The notes under the pieces were generated by a model, which did no database searches, was not told the DNA's origin, and saw only the letters and a list, made by a program, of their open reading frames with translations. The position numbers and the translations under genes are program-made. A stretch of 64,000 bases of DNA. It comes from Devosia sp. XK-2 (GTDB taxonomy: Bacteria; Pseudomonadota; Alphaproteobacteria; Rhizobiales; Devosiaceae). Where the stretch lies: assembly GCF_037113415.1 (NCBI RefSeq), contig NZ_CP146608.1:1446501-1510500 (forward strand). The letters run 5' to 3'. Below are positions 41,537 to 50,821 of the stretch, one piece after another; position 1 is the stretch's first letter; every line of letters begins with the position of its first letter.

Positions 41537-42559
41537 GTGATAAAGCTCTGCAAGTCATTGCTGTTTTTGGCCATTCTGGCAGCAGCAATGTCGGCCTTGC
41601 CGGCGCGCGCGCAGACTTTGGAGGCCGTGCGCGAACGCGGCTTTCTTATCTGCGGGTCCAGCAATGCACTTGCGGGCTTTTCCCAGCAGGACATCGATGG
41701 TCGCTGGTCTGGCTTCGATGTTGATCTATGTCGCGCACTAGCGGCAGCGGTTTTCGGCAATCCGGATCTGATCGAGTTCCGTTCCTATCGGGGCGAAGCG
41801 CGCTTCGCGCCGCTCGAAACCGGCGCGGTCGATGTACTGATGCGCAACGGCGCCTGGACCATGGGGCGCGATACCCGCTACGGCGCGCGCTATATTGCGC
41901 CGGCCTTTTTCGACGGACAGGCCTTCCTGGTTCCCAATTCCATGGGTGTGGTTTCGGCCTATGAACTGGACGACGTCAGCATCTGCGTCGTCGACAACGC
42001 CGGCGAGGCCGAGGCACTCGACGAATTCTTTTTCGCCAATCAGGCCAGCTATCGCATTGTGGCCTATGAAGAGATAGCGGACCTGGCCACCGCCTATCGT
42101 AGTGGCCTATGCCAGGCCATTTCGGCGGCCGGCCGCCAATTGCAGGCAATACGGCGCGAATTGCCCGAGCCAGCGCTGCACCGCATCCTGCCGGAGCGTA
42201 TTTCCAAAGAGGTTCTGGGTCCGGTTGTGCGCGATGCCGACGAGCAATGGCTCAAAATCGTCCGCTGGACCATATTCGCGCTGATCGAGGCCGAAGAGGT
42301 TGGCGTCACCAGCCTCAACATCGATTCCTTGTCCGCGGCTCGGACGCCCGCCGTAAGGCGCGTGCTCGGGGTGGAAGGAGATTTCGGCAGTTCGCTGGGC
42401 CTGCGTCCCACTTTCATGGCCGATGCCATTCGCGCCGTCGGCAACTATTCCGAGCTTTATGACCGTCATTTCGGGCCGCAAACCGGTGCTGCCATGCTGC
42501 GCGGCCAGAATGCGCTCTGGGGCAATGGTGGCCTGCTCTACGCGCCACCCATCCGCTGA
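41537..42559 (+). CDS. Second AapJ-like amino-acid binding protein
   Basis: This 340-residue exported protein has a signal peptide (residues 1 to about 24, ending ARA) and is a diverged paralog of AapJ. VRERGFLICGSSNALAGFS, DVDLCRALAAAVF, LMRNGAWTMGRDTRYG, LPERISKEVLGPVVRDADEQW and the ending LLYAPPIR correspond to AapJ segments. Most likely it widens or alters the specificity of the shared AapQMP channel. GTG at 41537 is taken as the start because GGAAGG precedes it by about nine bases; the frame upstream to 41513 has no signal peptide. It sits behind its own terminator gap, so it may be expressed separately from the operon. Confidence 0.88.
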   Translation: MIKLCKSLLFLAILAAAMSALPARAQTLEAVRERGFLICGSSNALAGFSQQDIDGRWSGFDVDLCRALAAAVFGNPDLIEFRSYRGEARFAPLETGAVDVLMRNGAWTMGRDTRYGARYIAPAFFDGQAFLVPNSMGVVSAYELDDVSICVVDNAGEAEALDEFFFANQASYRIVAYEEIADLATAYRSGLCQAISAAGRQLQAIRRELPEPALHRILPERISKEVLGPVVRDADEQWLKIVRWTIFALIEAEEVGVTSLNIDSLSAARTPAVRRVLGVEGDFGSSLGLRPTFMADAIRAVGNYSELYDRHFGPQTGAAMLRGQNALWGNGGLLYAPPIR

Positions 42560-42583
42560 CCAAGTAGACCCTGTGTGTTTCCA

Positions 42584-42605
42584 GCAAAGCTGGTGACAGC
42601 TTTGC
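42584..42605. other. Stem-loop between convergent genes
   Basis: GCAAAGCTG (42584-42592) pairs perfectly with CAGCTTTGC (42597-42605) around GTGA. It lies in the gap between the second AapJ-like gene and the convergent alaX gene and has no T-run. Confidence 0.5.
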
Positions 42606-42672
42606 GGCTCACAAGCGCGGCAGTCGGACACTTGGGGCCATTTCAGCGTTTCAGCGAAACGGCAGAATGGCG

Positions 42673-43386
42673 CTAGGCGAAAAGCAGGTTTACGCGCCGG
42701 TTCTGCTTGCCCTTCTTTTCTATCTTGCCCAAAGCCACGCGGCCGATTTCGGCGGTGCCTGCGACATGGGTGCCGCCGCAAGGCTGCAGGTCGACCTCGC
42801 CAATGCGCACCAGCCGGACTCTGCCTTGGCCCATAGGGGGCTTCACCTTCATCGTCTTGATCAGGTCCAGCTTGGCTTCCATCTCGGCGTCGGTGATCCA
42901 TTCATCCGTAACCGCGTGGTCGGCATCGATCATGGCATTGATTTGCGCTTCAAGGATCGGGAGATCGTCGGGCGCTTCCGGCATGTCGAAATCGAGCCGC
43001 CCTTTGTCCTCCCCGATCGATCCGCCGGTCACCGGAAAGGGGAATACCACCGATAGCAGGTGTAATGCGGTATGCATGCGCATCAGGCGATGGCGGCGGT
43101 CCCAGTCGATCTCGGCTCGCACGGTTTCTCCCGGCTCGAGCTGAAGGTTGGTGTCGGCGGGCACATGCACGATCCGCGACTTGTCTCCGTCTGGATGGAT
43201 CGCCGTGGCCACGGCGAGTGTCGAACCGTCGGCCCGCATCAACCGGCCAACATCGCCCGGCTGCCCGCCAGAGGTCGCGTAGAAGACGGTGCGGTCAAGC
43301 ACGATGCCACCTTCGGGGGTGATATCGATGACGACGGCCTCGGCCGATTGCAGATAGGCGTCTTGGCGGAACAGGAATTCGGTCAT
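42673..43386 (-). CDS. alaX: Alanyl-tRNA editing protein AlaX
   Basis: This 237-residue free-standing editing protein has the zinc ligands HTALH (H105, H109) and CGGTH (C203, H207) and the leading strand region FYATSGGQPGDVG. AlaX removes serine or glycine wrongly attached to tRNA-Ala. The length and the GGQPGD segment fit the medium-size AlaX group. It starts seven bases after the cardiolipin synthase stop codon, so the two genes are probably co-transcribed. Confidence 0.9.
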   Translation of the reverse strand: MTEFLFRQDAYLQSAEAVVIDITPEGGIVLDRTVFYATSGGQPGDVGRLMRADGSTLAVATAIHPDGDKSRIVHVPADTNLQLEPGETVRAEIDWDRRHRLMRMHTALHLLSVVFPFPVTGGSIGEDKGRLDFDMPEAPDDLPILEAQINAMIDADHAVTDEWITDAEMEAKLDLIKTMKVKPPMGQGRVRLVRIGEVDLQPCGGTHVAGTAEIGRVALGKIEKKGKQNRRVNLLFA

Positions 43387-43393
43387 TATTGTC

Positions 43394-44845
43394 TCAAAGA
43401 ACAGGAGAAAGAAGCTTGGCGGCCTGGGTTGCCAGATAGAGCGCCCAGGGGCGGCTTTCCACCTCTGAGAGCCCGACTTGGCGGCAGGATTTGAAGTCCT
43501 CTTCCAGCATGGCCTCCACCGCCTTTATGGTTTCGCCATCGGTAAACCACAGAGTGATCTCGAAATTGATGGCGAAAGAACGGTTGTCGAAATTGGCGCT
43601 GCCGATCGTGGCCATCTCGTCATCCATCAGCACCACCTTCTGGTGCAGGAAACCGTCGGTATAGCGATAAACGGCGATGTCGTGCTGCACCAGATTATCC
43701 GCATGCGCCATGCTGGCCAGCCAGACCAGGGCGTGATCGGGGTTGTCGGGAAGCATCAACCGCACATCCACACCCCGCAAACGCGCCGCAAACAGCGCCG
43801 TGCGGATATCGGTGTCGGGCACGAAATAGGGGCTGACGATCCACAGCCGCTTGCGGGCGCGGCCAATCAGGTCGGTAAAGGCAATGGCGCATTCCTCGAG
43901 CTTGTCTGCCGGTCCGCTCCCCATCACCAGAACCGACTTGTCGCCAAAACTTGCCAGTTCCGCCGGTGGCCTGCCCGGCAGCCGTTCACCGGTTGCCCAC
44001 TCCCAATCCTCGCGAAACAATAGCGCGCATCCAAGAGCCGCCGGCCCGGAGACCTTCACATGCGTATCGCGCCAGTGCCCAAGCTTGGGGTTTTCACCCA
44101 GATATTCCACCCCCACATTGTGCCCGCCGATCCAGGCGTGTTTGCCGTCGGCCACCACGATCTTGCGGTGGTTGCGGTAATTGATGCGGGTCGGGCCGAA
44201 CAGGCGCAGGAATTTGTGGCGCCTGTTGAAGCTTGAAACCTTTATGCCGGCGTCGCGCAGTTCGCGCCGATAGCGCTTGGGCATGCCCGTGCTGCCGATA
44301 TCGTCATAGAGCAGATAGACCGCGACACCCGCCTTGGCCTTGGCAATAAGGCGCTCAGCTAGTTCCTGGCCCAGCCGGTCGTCCCGCACAATATAGAACT
44401 GAACCAGCAAATAGTCCTGGGCGGCCTCTATCCCGGCAAAGATCGAGTCGAACGTGGCATGGCCGTCGATGAGTATTTCGACCTCATTGCCCTTGAGGAA
44501 AGGCAATTCCGAGACATGCACCTGTACCGGCCATTTGGCATCGGTTTCCCCGTCGATAAGGGACAGGTCCCGGGCACGCAGGGGTCTGTTTGCGCGACCG
44601 TTCTGCATGCGGTCGGTCGCATAGTCGTCGAACAGCTTCCACCCGAAGATAAGGTAGAGCAGCACAGTCGGTATGGGCAGCAATATCAAGGAGAGTACCC
44701 AGGCAATCGAGCCTTGCGAGGTGCGCGAATTGAGGATCTCGCGCACGGCGCAGACGATGGCCAGGAGGTAGATGGCGCCCATGACCAGCGCCACCAGATG
44801 CAGATCCGCCACCACGGCGCGGATAATATCGTCTATCCCGAACAC
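43394..44845 (-). CDS. cls: Cardiolipin synthase (phospholipase D superfamily)
   Basis: This 483-residue enzyme has two N-terminal membrane helices (ALVMGAIYLLAIVCAV, WVLSLILLPIPTVLLYLIFGW) and two HKD motifs. The first is NHRKIVVADGKHAWIGGHN, near residue 222. The second is LHQKVVLMDDEMATIGSANFDNRSF, near residue 398. It joins phosphatidylglycerol molecules into cardiolipin at the inner membrane. GTG at 44845 is preferred because AAGG lies six bases before it; an ATG at 44899 would add 18 residues of unlikely sequence. Confidence 0.9.
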   Translation of the reverse strand: MFGIDDIIRAVVADLHLVALVMGAIYLLAIVCAVREILNSRTSQGSIAWVLSLILLPIPTVLLYLIFGWKLFDDYATDRMQNGRANRPLRARDLSLIDGETDAKWPVQVHVSELPFLKGNEVEILIDGHATFDSIFAGIEAAQDYLLVQFYIVRDDRLGQELAERLIAKAKAGVAVYLLYDDIGSTGMPKRYRRELRDAGIKVSSFNRRHKFLRLFGPTRINYRNHRKIVVADGKHAWIGGHNVGVEYLGENPKLGHWRDTHVKVSGPAALGCALLFREDWEWATGERLPGRPPAELASFGDKSVLVMGSGPADKLEECAIAFTDLIGRARKRLWIVSPYFVPDTDIRTALFAARLRGVDVRLMLPDNPDHALVWLASMAHADNLVQHDIAVYRYTDGFLHQKVVLMDDEMATIGSANFDNRSFAINFEITLWFTDGETIKAVEAMLEEDFKSCRQVGLSEVESRPWALYLATQAAKLLSPVL

Positions 44846-44942
44846 GATGGGCCTTTCGCCATGTTGAGGCGGCACTCTATCAGCAGCGGCGCCCATCACA
44901 ATGGCTTCCGGGAACGCAACGCGCGGTGCCGACCTATCCGGT

Positions 44943-45992
44943 TCAGGCGGGGTCAGCCTCCATCACGCTCGAAATATCGATCGGCGTGCGGTCTTCCATC
45001 CAGGGCGGCACTGGCAGGTCCTTGCCGCGCAGGAAGGTGGGGTTAAAGATCTTGCTGGCATAGCGATTGCCGTAATCGCACAGCACCGTCACAATGGTCT
45101 TGCCCGGTCCCAGATCGCGCGCCATGCGCACCGCGCCCGCTATATTGATGGCGCTCGAGCCGCCCAGGCACAGCCCCTCATGCTCCAGCAGGTCATAGAT
45201 ATAGGGCAGGGCCTCCGCATCAGAAATACGATAGGGCATATCCACCTTGAGCCCCTCGAGATTGGCGGTGATGCGGCCCTGGCCGATGCCCTCGGTGATC
45301 GAATCGCCAGACGATTTCAATTCGCCATGGGCGTAATATTCATAAAGCGCAGCGCCTTCGGGGTCCGCCAGGCCAATCTTGATGTCCGAATTGCGGGCGC
45401 GCAGGGCTTCGGCAACACCCGCAAGCGTGCCACCTGAGCCAACGGCGCAGATGAACCCATCAATCCGCCCGTTGGTCTGCTGCCAGATTTCCGGGCCGGT
45501 CGTTTCTACATGGGCGCGACGGTTCGAGACATTGTCGAACTGATTGGCCCATATCGCGCCATTGGGCAATTCAGCGTTGAGTTTCTCGGCCAGGCGCCCG
45601 GAAACCTTGATGTAATTGTTCGGGTTGCGATAGGGCTTGGCCGGGACTTCGATCAGTTCGGCGCCATAAAGGCGCAAGGCGTCCTTCTTTTCCTGGCTCT
45701 GCGTCTCGGGGATGACGATCACCGATTTGAAGCCAAGCGAATTGGCCACCAGGGTCAGCCCGATCCCCGTATTGCCGGCCGTCCCCTCGACAATGGTGCC
45801 ACCCGGCTTGAGGCGCCCGGATTTGACGGCATCGTGGATGATGAACAGCGCTGCACGATCCTTGACCGACTGGCCGGGATTGAGAAATTCCGCCTTGCCC
45901 CAAATATCGCATCCGGTCAGCGTGGAGACGCGGTTGAGGCGGATCAGCGGCGTATTGCCGATGGCGGAAATGAGGTCTTCGTGCTTGGCCAT
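44943..45992 (-). CDS. cysK: Cysteine synthase A
   Basis: This 349-residue PLP enzyme carries the lysine motif NPGQSVKDRAA (K44) and the substrate and PLP loops EGTAGNTGIG and GSGGTLAGVAEAL. It forms cysteine from O-acetylserine and sulfide. It is about 30 residues longer than enteric CysK, with a C-terminal extension (FLRGKDLPVPPWMEDRTPID) that is typical of the alphaproteobacterial group. No strong ribosome site precedes the ATG. Confidence 0.9.
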   Translation of the reverse strand: MAKHEDLISAIGNTPLIRLNRVSTLTGCDIWGKAEFLNPGQSVKDRAALFIIHDAVKSGRLKPGGTIVEGTAGNTGIGLTLVANSLGFKSVIVIPETQSQEKKDALRLYGAELIEVPAKPYRNPNNYIKVSGRLAEKLNAELPNGAIWANQFDNVSNRRAHVETTGPEIWQQTNGRIDGFICAVGSGGTLAGVAEALRARNSDIKIGLADPEGAALYEYYAHGELKSSGDSITEGIGQGRITANLEGLKVDMPYRISDAEALPYIYDLLEHEGLCLGGSSAINIAGAVRMARDLGPGKTIVTVLCDYGNRYASKIFNPTFLRGKDLPVPPWMEDRTPIDISSVMEADPA

Positions 45993-46150
45993 GGTCTATT
46001 TTCTCGGAAGAACAGACACTTATCGTAAGGTGACGATCATGGTGCGGCAAGCGCCGAGCGCATGTTTCAGCAGCGCTTTTCCCGCTGATAGGCCGCCGCG
46101 CAAGCGGGCGGTCGAACCATAGCGTCCCCAGAGCATAGATTTGCGCAATA

Positions 46151-47569
46151 TCAACTCCTGGCGGAGAGGGCACCAAAGGCTTCGAGCGCACGTTGGCGGC
46201 TCGCCTTCAAATCCACGATGGTCCGGGGATAGGTCTTGCCGATCTCTACGCCTGCCCTGTGCAGCGCCTCCATTGGCGCGCGCGACGGGTCATGGATAAA
46301 TTGATCTTCCAGCGAGGCCAGCTCCGGAACCCAGCGCCGGATATAAGCGCCGGACGGATCAAACCGTTCGCTCTGTGTTACGGGATTGAAGATGCGGAAA
46401 TAGGGCGCCGCGTCAAGGCCGCTGCCAGCCACCCATTGCCAGCTTGCCGGGTTATTGGCCGGGTCGGCATCCACCAGGCAATCCCAGAACCAGCGTTCGC
46501 CCTCACGCCAGTCGATGAGCAGGTTTTTGCTGAGCAATGACGCCACGAGCATGCGCACCCGATTGTGCATATAGCCCGTTTCCCAAAGTTCATGCATGCC
46601 GGCATCGACAATCGGGATTCCCGTCAGGCCCTTTTGCCAATCCCGCAACTGCGCTGGAGCATGCCGCCATTGCCAGTCCGCAAATTTAGATTGCATCGGC
46701 ACATTGGCAATGTCCTGCCGGTGGTAAAGCTGGTGGTAGCTGAAATCGCGCCAGGCCAGTTCGGAAAGAAACTTGTCCACGGCCGCTGCCTTGTCAGGGT
46801 GCACATGGGCGAAGGCCCTGGCTGCATGCCAGATTTGCCGCGCACTGATCTCGCCGAACCGCAAATGCGGCGACAGGCGGGACGTCACATCCAGCGCCGG
46901 ACGATCACGTCCGTCCGGATATGCGCCGACCTGCTCCGCCAGAAACGTATCAAGTCTGCTTTGGGCTGCCGCTTCTCCGACAGTCCAGTGTTTCGCAAGC
47001 TTGCCGGCCCAGTCCGGCTGCCAATACGCAGTGTCGACATCGCCCAATTTGTTTTTTTGCCTCGCCGAGCCGGGGCCAGGGATCGCGCGCGTAATGTCAC
47101 GTTCCCTCAATGACTTCCAAAAGGGCGTGAAGACGGAATAGGGCTGGCCTTGCCCGGTTTCGATGTCCCAGGGCTCGATAAGCACATTTCCCGGATAGGA
47201 GGTCACGGCAAGTCCCCGCTCGCGCAGGGATGCCTTGATCTCCGCGTCGACCGCGCGCTCGGCCGGTCCATAGCGCCGATTCCAATGCAGCGTCTGGGCA
47301 CCTGTCTTGCGCGCAACGTCTTCGACAACGGCCTGCGCCGCTCCGGTCCGGATCTGTAGCGCAACGCCGATCTCGGCCAGTGCCTGCGCCAGCTCGCTCA
47401 GGCTACGATGCAACCACCACCGTGCCGCGCCGCCCAATGGGCGCAATCCGTCGTCGGTCTCGTGAATATAAAGCGCCTCCACGCGCGCCCCAGCGCGGCA
47501 CGCGGCCTCAAGGGCGGGATTGTCGGACAGGCGCAGGTCGTTGCGCAGCCAAACCAGAGCTGTGGTCAC
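46151..47569 (-). CDS. phrB: Deoxyribodipyrimidine photolyase (class I)
   Basis: This 472-residue flavoprotein has the N-terminal antenna domain (ALVWLRNDLRLSDNPALEAA) and the helical FAD domain with LSPHLRFGEIS, ELAWRDFSYHQLYH, GIPIVDAGMHELWETGYMHNRVRMLVASLLSKNLLIDWREGERWF and DADPANNPASWQWVAGSG. These are the hallmarks of class I CPD photolyases, which repair UV dimers with light. A cryptochrome role is less likely given the intact NNPASWQW region. The gap between it and cysK holds no gene. Confidence 0.92.
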   Translation of the reverse strand: MTTALVWLRNDLRLSDNPALEAACRAGARVEALYIHETDDGLRPLGGAARWWLHRSLSELAQALAEIGVALQIRTGAAQAVVEDVARKTGAQTLHWNRRYGPAERAVDAEIKASLRERGLAVTSYPGNVLIEPWDIETGQGQPYSVFTPFWKSLRERDITRAIPGPGSARQKNKLGDVDTAYWQPDWAGKLAKHWTVGEAAAQSRLDTFLAEQVGAYPDGRDRPALDVTSRLSPHLRFGEISARQIWHAARAFAHVHPDKAAAVDKFLSELAWRDFSYHQLYHRQDIANVPMQSKFADWQWRHAPAQLRDWQKGLTGIPIVDAGMHELWETGYMHNRVRMLVASLLSKNLLIDWREGERWFWDCLVDADPANNPASWQWVAGSGLDAAPYFRIFNPVTQSERFDPSGAYIRRWVPELASLEDQFIHDPSRAPMEALHRAGVEIGKTYPRTIVDLKASRQRALEAFGALSARS

Positions 47570-47622
47570 CGAATGCCTCCTTGCACGGCCGCATTACGTG
47601 CGGGCCATGCAGGCGGTTCAGT

Positions 47623-48075
47623 TCACTCCATCAATTCGGCAAGTTCTTCGAGCGCGGCGCTCCACGCTTCCATCGAAAAGATGCGGGTCTGTGCATCGGC
47701 GTGGGGCAGGCCGCGTTCGGTCAGGGTGATGCTGGTGCTGTCGTCAGCGATGGCTTTGAAGGTAACGTCCAGGACAAAGATCAACTCGCCGTCCTCGTCT
47801 TCATCCTTGTGAATCCAGGACAAGACCAGCCGTTCATCCTCGACAAAGGTCAGAACCTCGCCAGAGACTTCATGGTCTTCTTCGCCTTCCTCTTCAGCAA
47901 AGGTCACAAAGCGATATTGACCACCTTCAAAGGCGTCGAATTCGGCTTCGTCCGCTTCCCACTGCTCGATCAGTGCAGGATCGGTCCAGGCGGCGAACAC
48001 ATCGGACACATGCGCAGCAATGGTTCGGGTCAGCGTGATCTGGCTTTCGCTATCGGCGTCCATGCCATTGCTCAT
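47623..48075 (-). CDS. SRPBCC-family protein (AHSA1-like)
   Basis: This 150-residue protein has the helix-grip pattern ITLTRTIAAHVSDVFAAWTDPALIEQW, then YRFVTF, VLSWI and the terminal helix SMEAWSAALEELAELM. It is notably acidic, with runs of Asp and Glu in the middle (EEEGEEDHEV, DEDEDGE). The ligand is unknown. ATG at 48075 is chosen because AAGGA lies eight bases upstream; the frame extends to 48219 without such a site. It lies upstream of photolyase on the same strand with a 53-base gap. Confidence 0.85.
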   Translation of the reverse strand: MSNGMDADSESQITLTRTIAAHVSDVFAAWTDPALIEQWEADEAEFDAFEGGQYRFVTFAEEEGEEDHEVSGEVLTFVEDERLVLSWIHKDEDEDGELIFVLDVTFKAIADDSTSITLTERGLPHADAQTRIFSMEAWSAALEELAELME

Positions 48076-48246
48076 GAGGAATTCCTTTCGGGGGGCGTGG
48101 TCCGGCCTGGTCGAGTGATCCGCAAAAATACCAGTGATGGGCACAAAGGCGAAGAGCTGGTTGGCGCCATTCATGCCGAACTGACACGCTGCGCCATCAC
48201 CGCAATAAGGGCGCTTCACCGTGCAGGACTTGGTATGAAGGGGAAA

Positions 48247-48322
48247 TGGCTCCGCGAGTAGGACTCGAACCTACGACCCAGCGATTAACAGTCGCTTGCT
48301 CTACCAACTGAGCTATCGCGGA
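48247..48322 (-). tRNA. tRNA-Asn (GTT)
   Basis: Minus-strand cloverleaf with acceptor stem TCCGCGA/TCGCGGA, D-arm GCTCAGTTGGTAGAGC, anticodon GTT, T-loop GTTCGAGTC and encoded CCA at 48247-48249. Confidence 0.95.
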
Positions 48323-48417
48323 ACACTTTCGTGCGCCCTCTTGGCGAAGGCGAGGTCCGTGTACCCAAACCGATCCGGTTTGCCAAGCCCCAAATCTCAC
48401 CGCATGTGAATAAGTTT

Positions 48418-49032
48418 TCAGTTCGATGACACCCTGGCGCGCCGCGCCAGGTCAACCAGGTCTGCCAATGTGTTGAGATTGGTGAAGGGGTCCGAGGCCT
48501 GCGTGCCGCTCCAATCGACAGCGACACCGCCCAATTGCGCCAGCAGGGTCTTGGGACTGTTTGGCGCGACACCATTGGCGACTTGCTCCGGCAGGTCCTG
48601 CAACGCATCGAGGCGCCACGCGGCATTGGTGGGATAGGCATTGCCATCCCAGGCGGCATAGGCGGCCGGAACGCCACTATCCAGTTCGGCCAGCAGCCTG
48701 GAGATATAGTCCTCGGGTAGAAATGGCGTGTCGACAGCAACCGTCACCAGCCGCGCGTCCGCTTCGGCCCGGGCGCGCAAATGGTGGACGGCGGCGACGA
48801 TACCAGCCAGCGGGCCGCCAAGCCGGTTATCCAGATCGGGCAGGGCGATGCCAAAAGAGATCGGATAGGCCGGAGAAGGCCCGGTCGACACCAGAACCGT
48901 CTCTTTGTCCACGCGCAGCCGCGCGGCGACTCGCTCCAGTAGTGTCACACCGTCAAGGCGAAGAGCGGCCTTGCGGACGCCCCCCAGCCGGTTTCCTTCG
49001 CCACCGGCCAGAATGAGGAAGTGAGGTGTCAA
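48418..49032 (-). CDS. mobA: Molybdenum cofactor guanylyltransferase MobA, TTG start
   Basis: This 204-residue nucleotidyltransferase has the GTP-binding loop LILAGGEGNRLGGVRKAAL near the N-terminus and the VDTPFLP metal region. MobA attaches GMP to molybdopterin. The start is TTG at 49032, which overlaps the stop of benE as TTGA; AAAAGG lies four bases before it and no ATG or GTG fits the conserved N-terminus. This gives tight translational coupling to a transporter with no evident link to molybdenum. Confidence 0.88.
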   Translation of the reverse strand: MTPHFLILAGGEGNRLGGVRKAALRLDGVTLLERVAARLRVDKETVLVSTGPSPAYPISFGIALPDLDNRLGGPLAGIVAAVHHLRARAEADARLVTVAVDTPFLPEDYISRLLAELDSGVPAAYAAWDGNAYPTNAAWRLDALQDLPEQVANGVAPNSPKTLLAQLGGVAVDWSGTQASDPFTNLNTLADLVDLARRARVSSN

Positions 49033-50216
49033 TGGGCCTTTTCCCGGCGCAGCAGCAGGAAGAGCGCGATACCTCCAACCAGGCCCCAGAACGGCGCCCC
49101 CACGCCACCAATCGTAAGACCGGATGCGGTGGTGACGAAGGTCAATATAGCCGGCAGGCGCATGTCTTCGGCCGCGAGAGCTCCGGCGAGCGACGAGGCA
49201 AGGCTGGAAAACAGCGCCAGCCCGGCAACGGCCTGGATGAGAAGCGGAGGCGCTGCGGCGATGAATGCCGCAGCGAGCCCGGCGGCCAGTCCAAGTACAA
49301 TATAGACAAAGCCTGCCGTCATCGGCGCCGGCCAGCGGCTATCCGGATCGGGATGGGCTTCCGGCCCTGCGCAAATTGCGGCGGTAATCGCGGCCAGATT
49401 GCTGGTGATCCCGCCGAAAAACGCACTCGCCGCGCTGGCCAGTCCGGTCAGGGCAAATAGGGGCGCCGGTTGCAGCTGATAGCCATTGGCTCGCATCACC
49501 GCGATACCGGGCAGGTTCTGCGATGCCATGGTCACCACATAAAGGGGTAGGGCGATGCGAACGATCGAATCGACGGTGAAGCTGGGCATGACGGGCACCA
49601 GCGCCGGCCAGGCATTGACGAATGTGTCGTCGGATAGCTGCGTTGTCGTCGCCAAAATAATGCCTGTGGCCGCCACCGCCAGCGGCACTGCATAGCGCCG
49701 CGCGAAACGCAGTCCGAGCCCCCAGATCAGAATGATGGGCAAGGCGTGCCAGGGCATTTCGCCCACCGCATTGAGTGGCGCCAGGCACAGCGTCAGCAGC
49801 ATGCCGGCCAGCATGGCATTGGCAATTGCCGCTGGAATCGCAGCGATGGCCCGGGCCAGCGGCTTGATGAGCCCGGTCAGGATTACAAGAACCGCGCAGA
49901 CGAGAAAGGCCCCCACGACCGCCGAAAACCCGCCAGGAGGCTCCCCTACGGTCAGCAAAAATGCCGCGCCAGGCGTGCTCCATGCAAAGCTCACCGGCAC
50001 CCGCACCCGCCAGGCGACCACAATATTGAGAATGCCGATGGCGATGCAGATCGAAAACAGGCCGGACCCGGCCTGTTGCGGGGAGGCACCCGCCGCCGTC
50101 AGCGCGGCCAGAATAAGCGTGAACGTACTCGCATAGCCCACAATAGAAGCGAGCAAACCGGCCAATACCGGTTGGGCGAGATCTGTGCGGGCGACAGTTG
50201 ACGTGCTGACGGTCAT
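49029..50216 (-). CDS. benE: BenE-family transporter
   Basis: This 395-residue membrane protein has about 12 helices and matches the BenE benzoate/proton symporter family. GYASTFTLILAALTAAGASPQQAGSGLFSICIAIG is followed by PVSFAWSTPGAAFL, and GITSNLAAITAAIC lies in the second half. No benzoate-degradation gene is in the window, so the substrate may differ. mobA overlaps its stop codon. Confidence 0.88.
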   Translation of the reverse strand: MTVSTSTVARTDLAQPVLAGLLASIVGYASTFTLILAALTAAGASPQQAGSGLFSICIAIGILNIVVAWRVRVPVSFAWSTPGAAFLLTVGEPPGGFSAVVGAFLVCAVLVILTGLIKPLARAIAAIPAAIANAMLAGMLLTLCLAPLNAVGEMPWHALPIILIWGLGLRFARRYAVPLAVAATGIILATTTQLSDDTFVNAWPALVPVMPSFTVDSIVRIALPLYVVTMASQNLPGIAVMRANGYQLQPAPLFALTGLASAASAFFGGITSNLAAITAAICAGPEAHPDPDSRWPAPMTAGFVYIVLGLAAGLAAAFIAAAPPLLIQAVAGLALFSSLASSLAGALAAEDMRLPAILTFVTTASGLTIGGVGAPFWGLVGGIALFLLLRREKAH

Positions 50217-50307
50217 GGCGATTCCCGAGGTGGCTTCCGGCGGAAGCTACCGGCTCGCGACGTCTGGCGCTACCCGGGGCGCACTAGGATCATATTGCTT
50301 TGGTGAC

Positions 50308-50381
50308 TGGAGGCCGCGTCCGGAATCGAACCGGAGTACACGGATTTGCAATCCGCTGCGTAACCACTCCGCCACGCGGCC
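50308..50381 (-). tRNA. tRNA-Cys (GCA)
   Basis: Minus-strand cloverleaf with acceptor stem GGCCGCG/CGCGGCC, anticodon GCA in GGATTGCAAATCC, T-loop GTTCGATTC and encoded CCA at 50308-50310. Confidence 0.95.
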
Positions 50382-50534
50382 TCTGGGCGCTGTACCTATT
50401 GGACGCCAATCGCTTATGCAATAGGTTGCGTGGTGTGCTGTGAATTTTCTGGCGCGCGGGATCGTCGAAGCGTCCGCCTTCGGCAATCGGATATGCATGA
50501 AACTCTTGCTGGGCCGTAGACAGGCAGGCGATCG

Positions 50535-50747
50535 ATGCAGTTCAAGGTCACGTCATCCTATTATGACGAAGCGAGCAAACACCTGGTCTATACCGCGACC
50601 GGCGAGCGCGATGGCGCGCGCTATACGGTTTCCTCCCGGGTCAAATGCCTCAAGCCGCCCACCACGCCGGAACGGCTGCATATGGTGGTCCTGCTCGCCC
50701 TTATGGATCAGTTCAAGCGCCCGAGCCCTTCGGGGCGGCGCGGCTGA
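50535..50747 (+). CDS. Small hypothetical protein (70 residues)
   Basis: I do not recognise a family. The sequence is mixed polar, with TSSYYDEASKHLVYTATGERDGARYTVSSRVKCL in the first half and a hydrophobic VVLLALMDQF near the end. It has one cysteine, no signal peptide and no membrane segment. GGCAGGCG is a fair ribosome site before the ATG. A second small gene follows at 50822 on the same strand. It could be a chance open frame in GC-rich DNA. Confidence 0.45.
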   Translation: MQFKVTSSYYDEASKHLVYTATGERDGARYTVSSRVKCLKPPTTPERLHMVVLLALMDQFKRPSPSGRRG

Positions 50748-50821
50748 TCTGGCCCTGCGCCGTGATGGAACACTCGCCGCGCCCCACAGTTGATCTCCTG
50801 ACGCCAGCGAGGAGAACTGAA

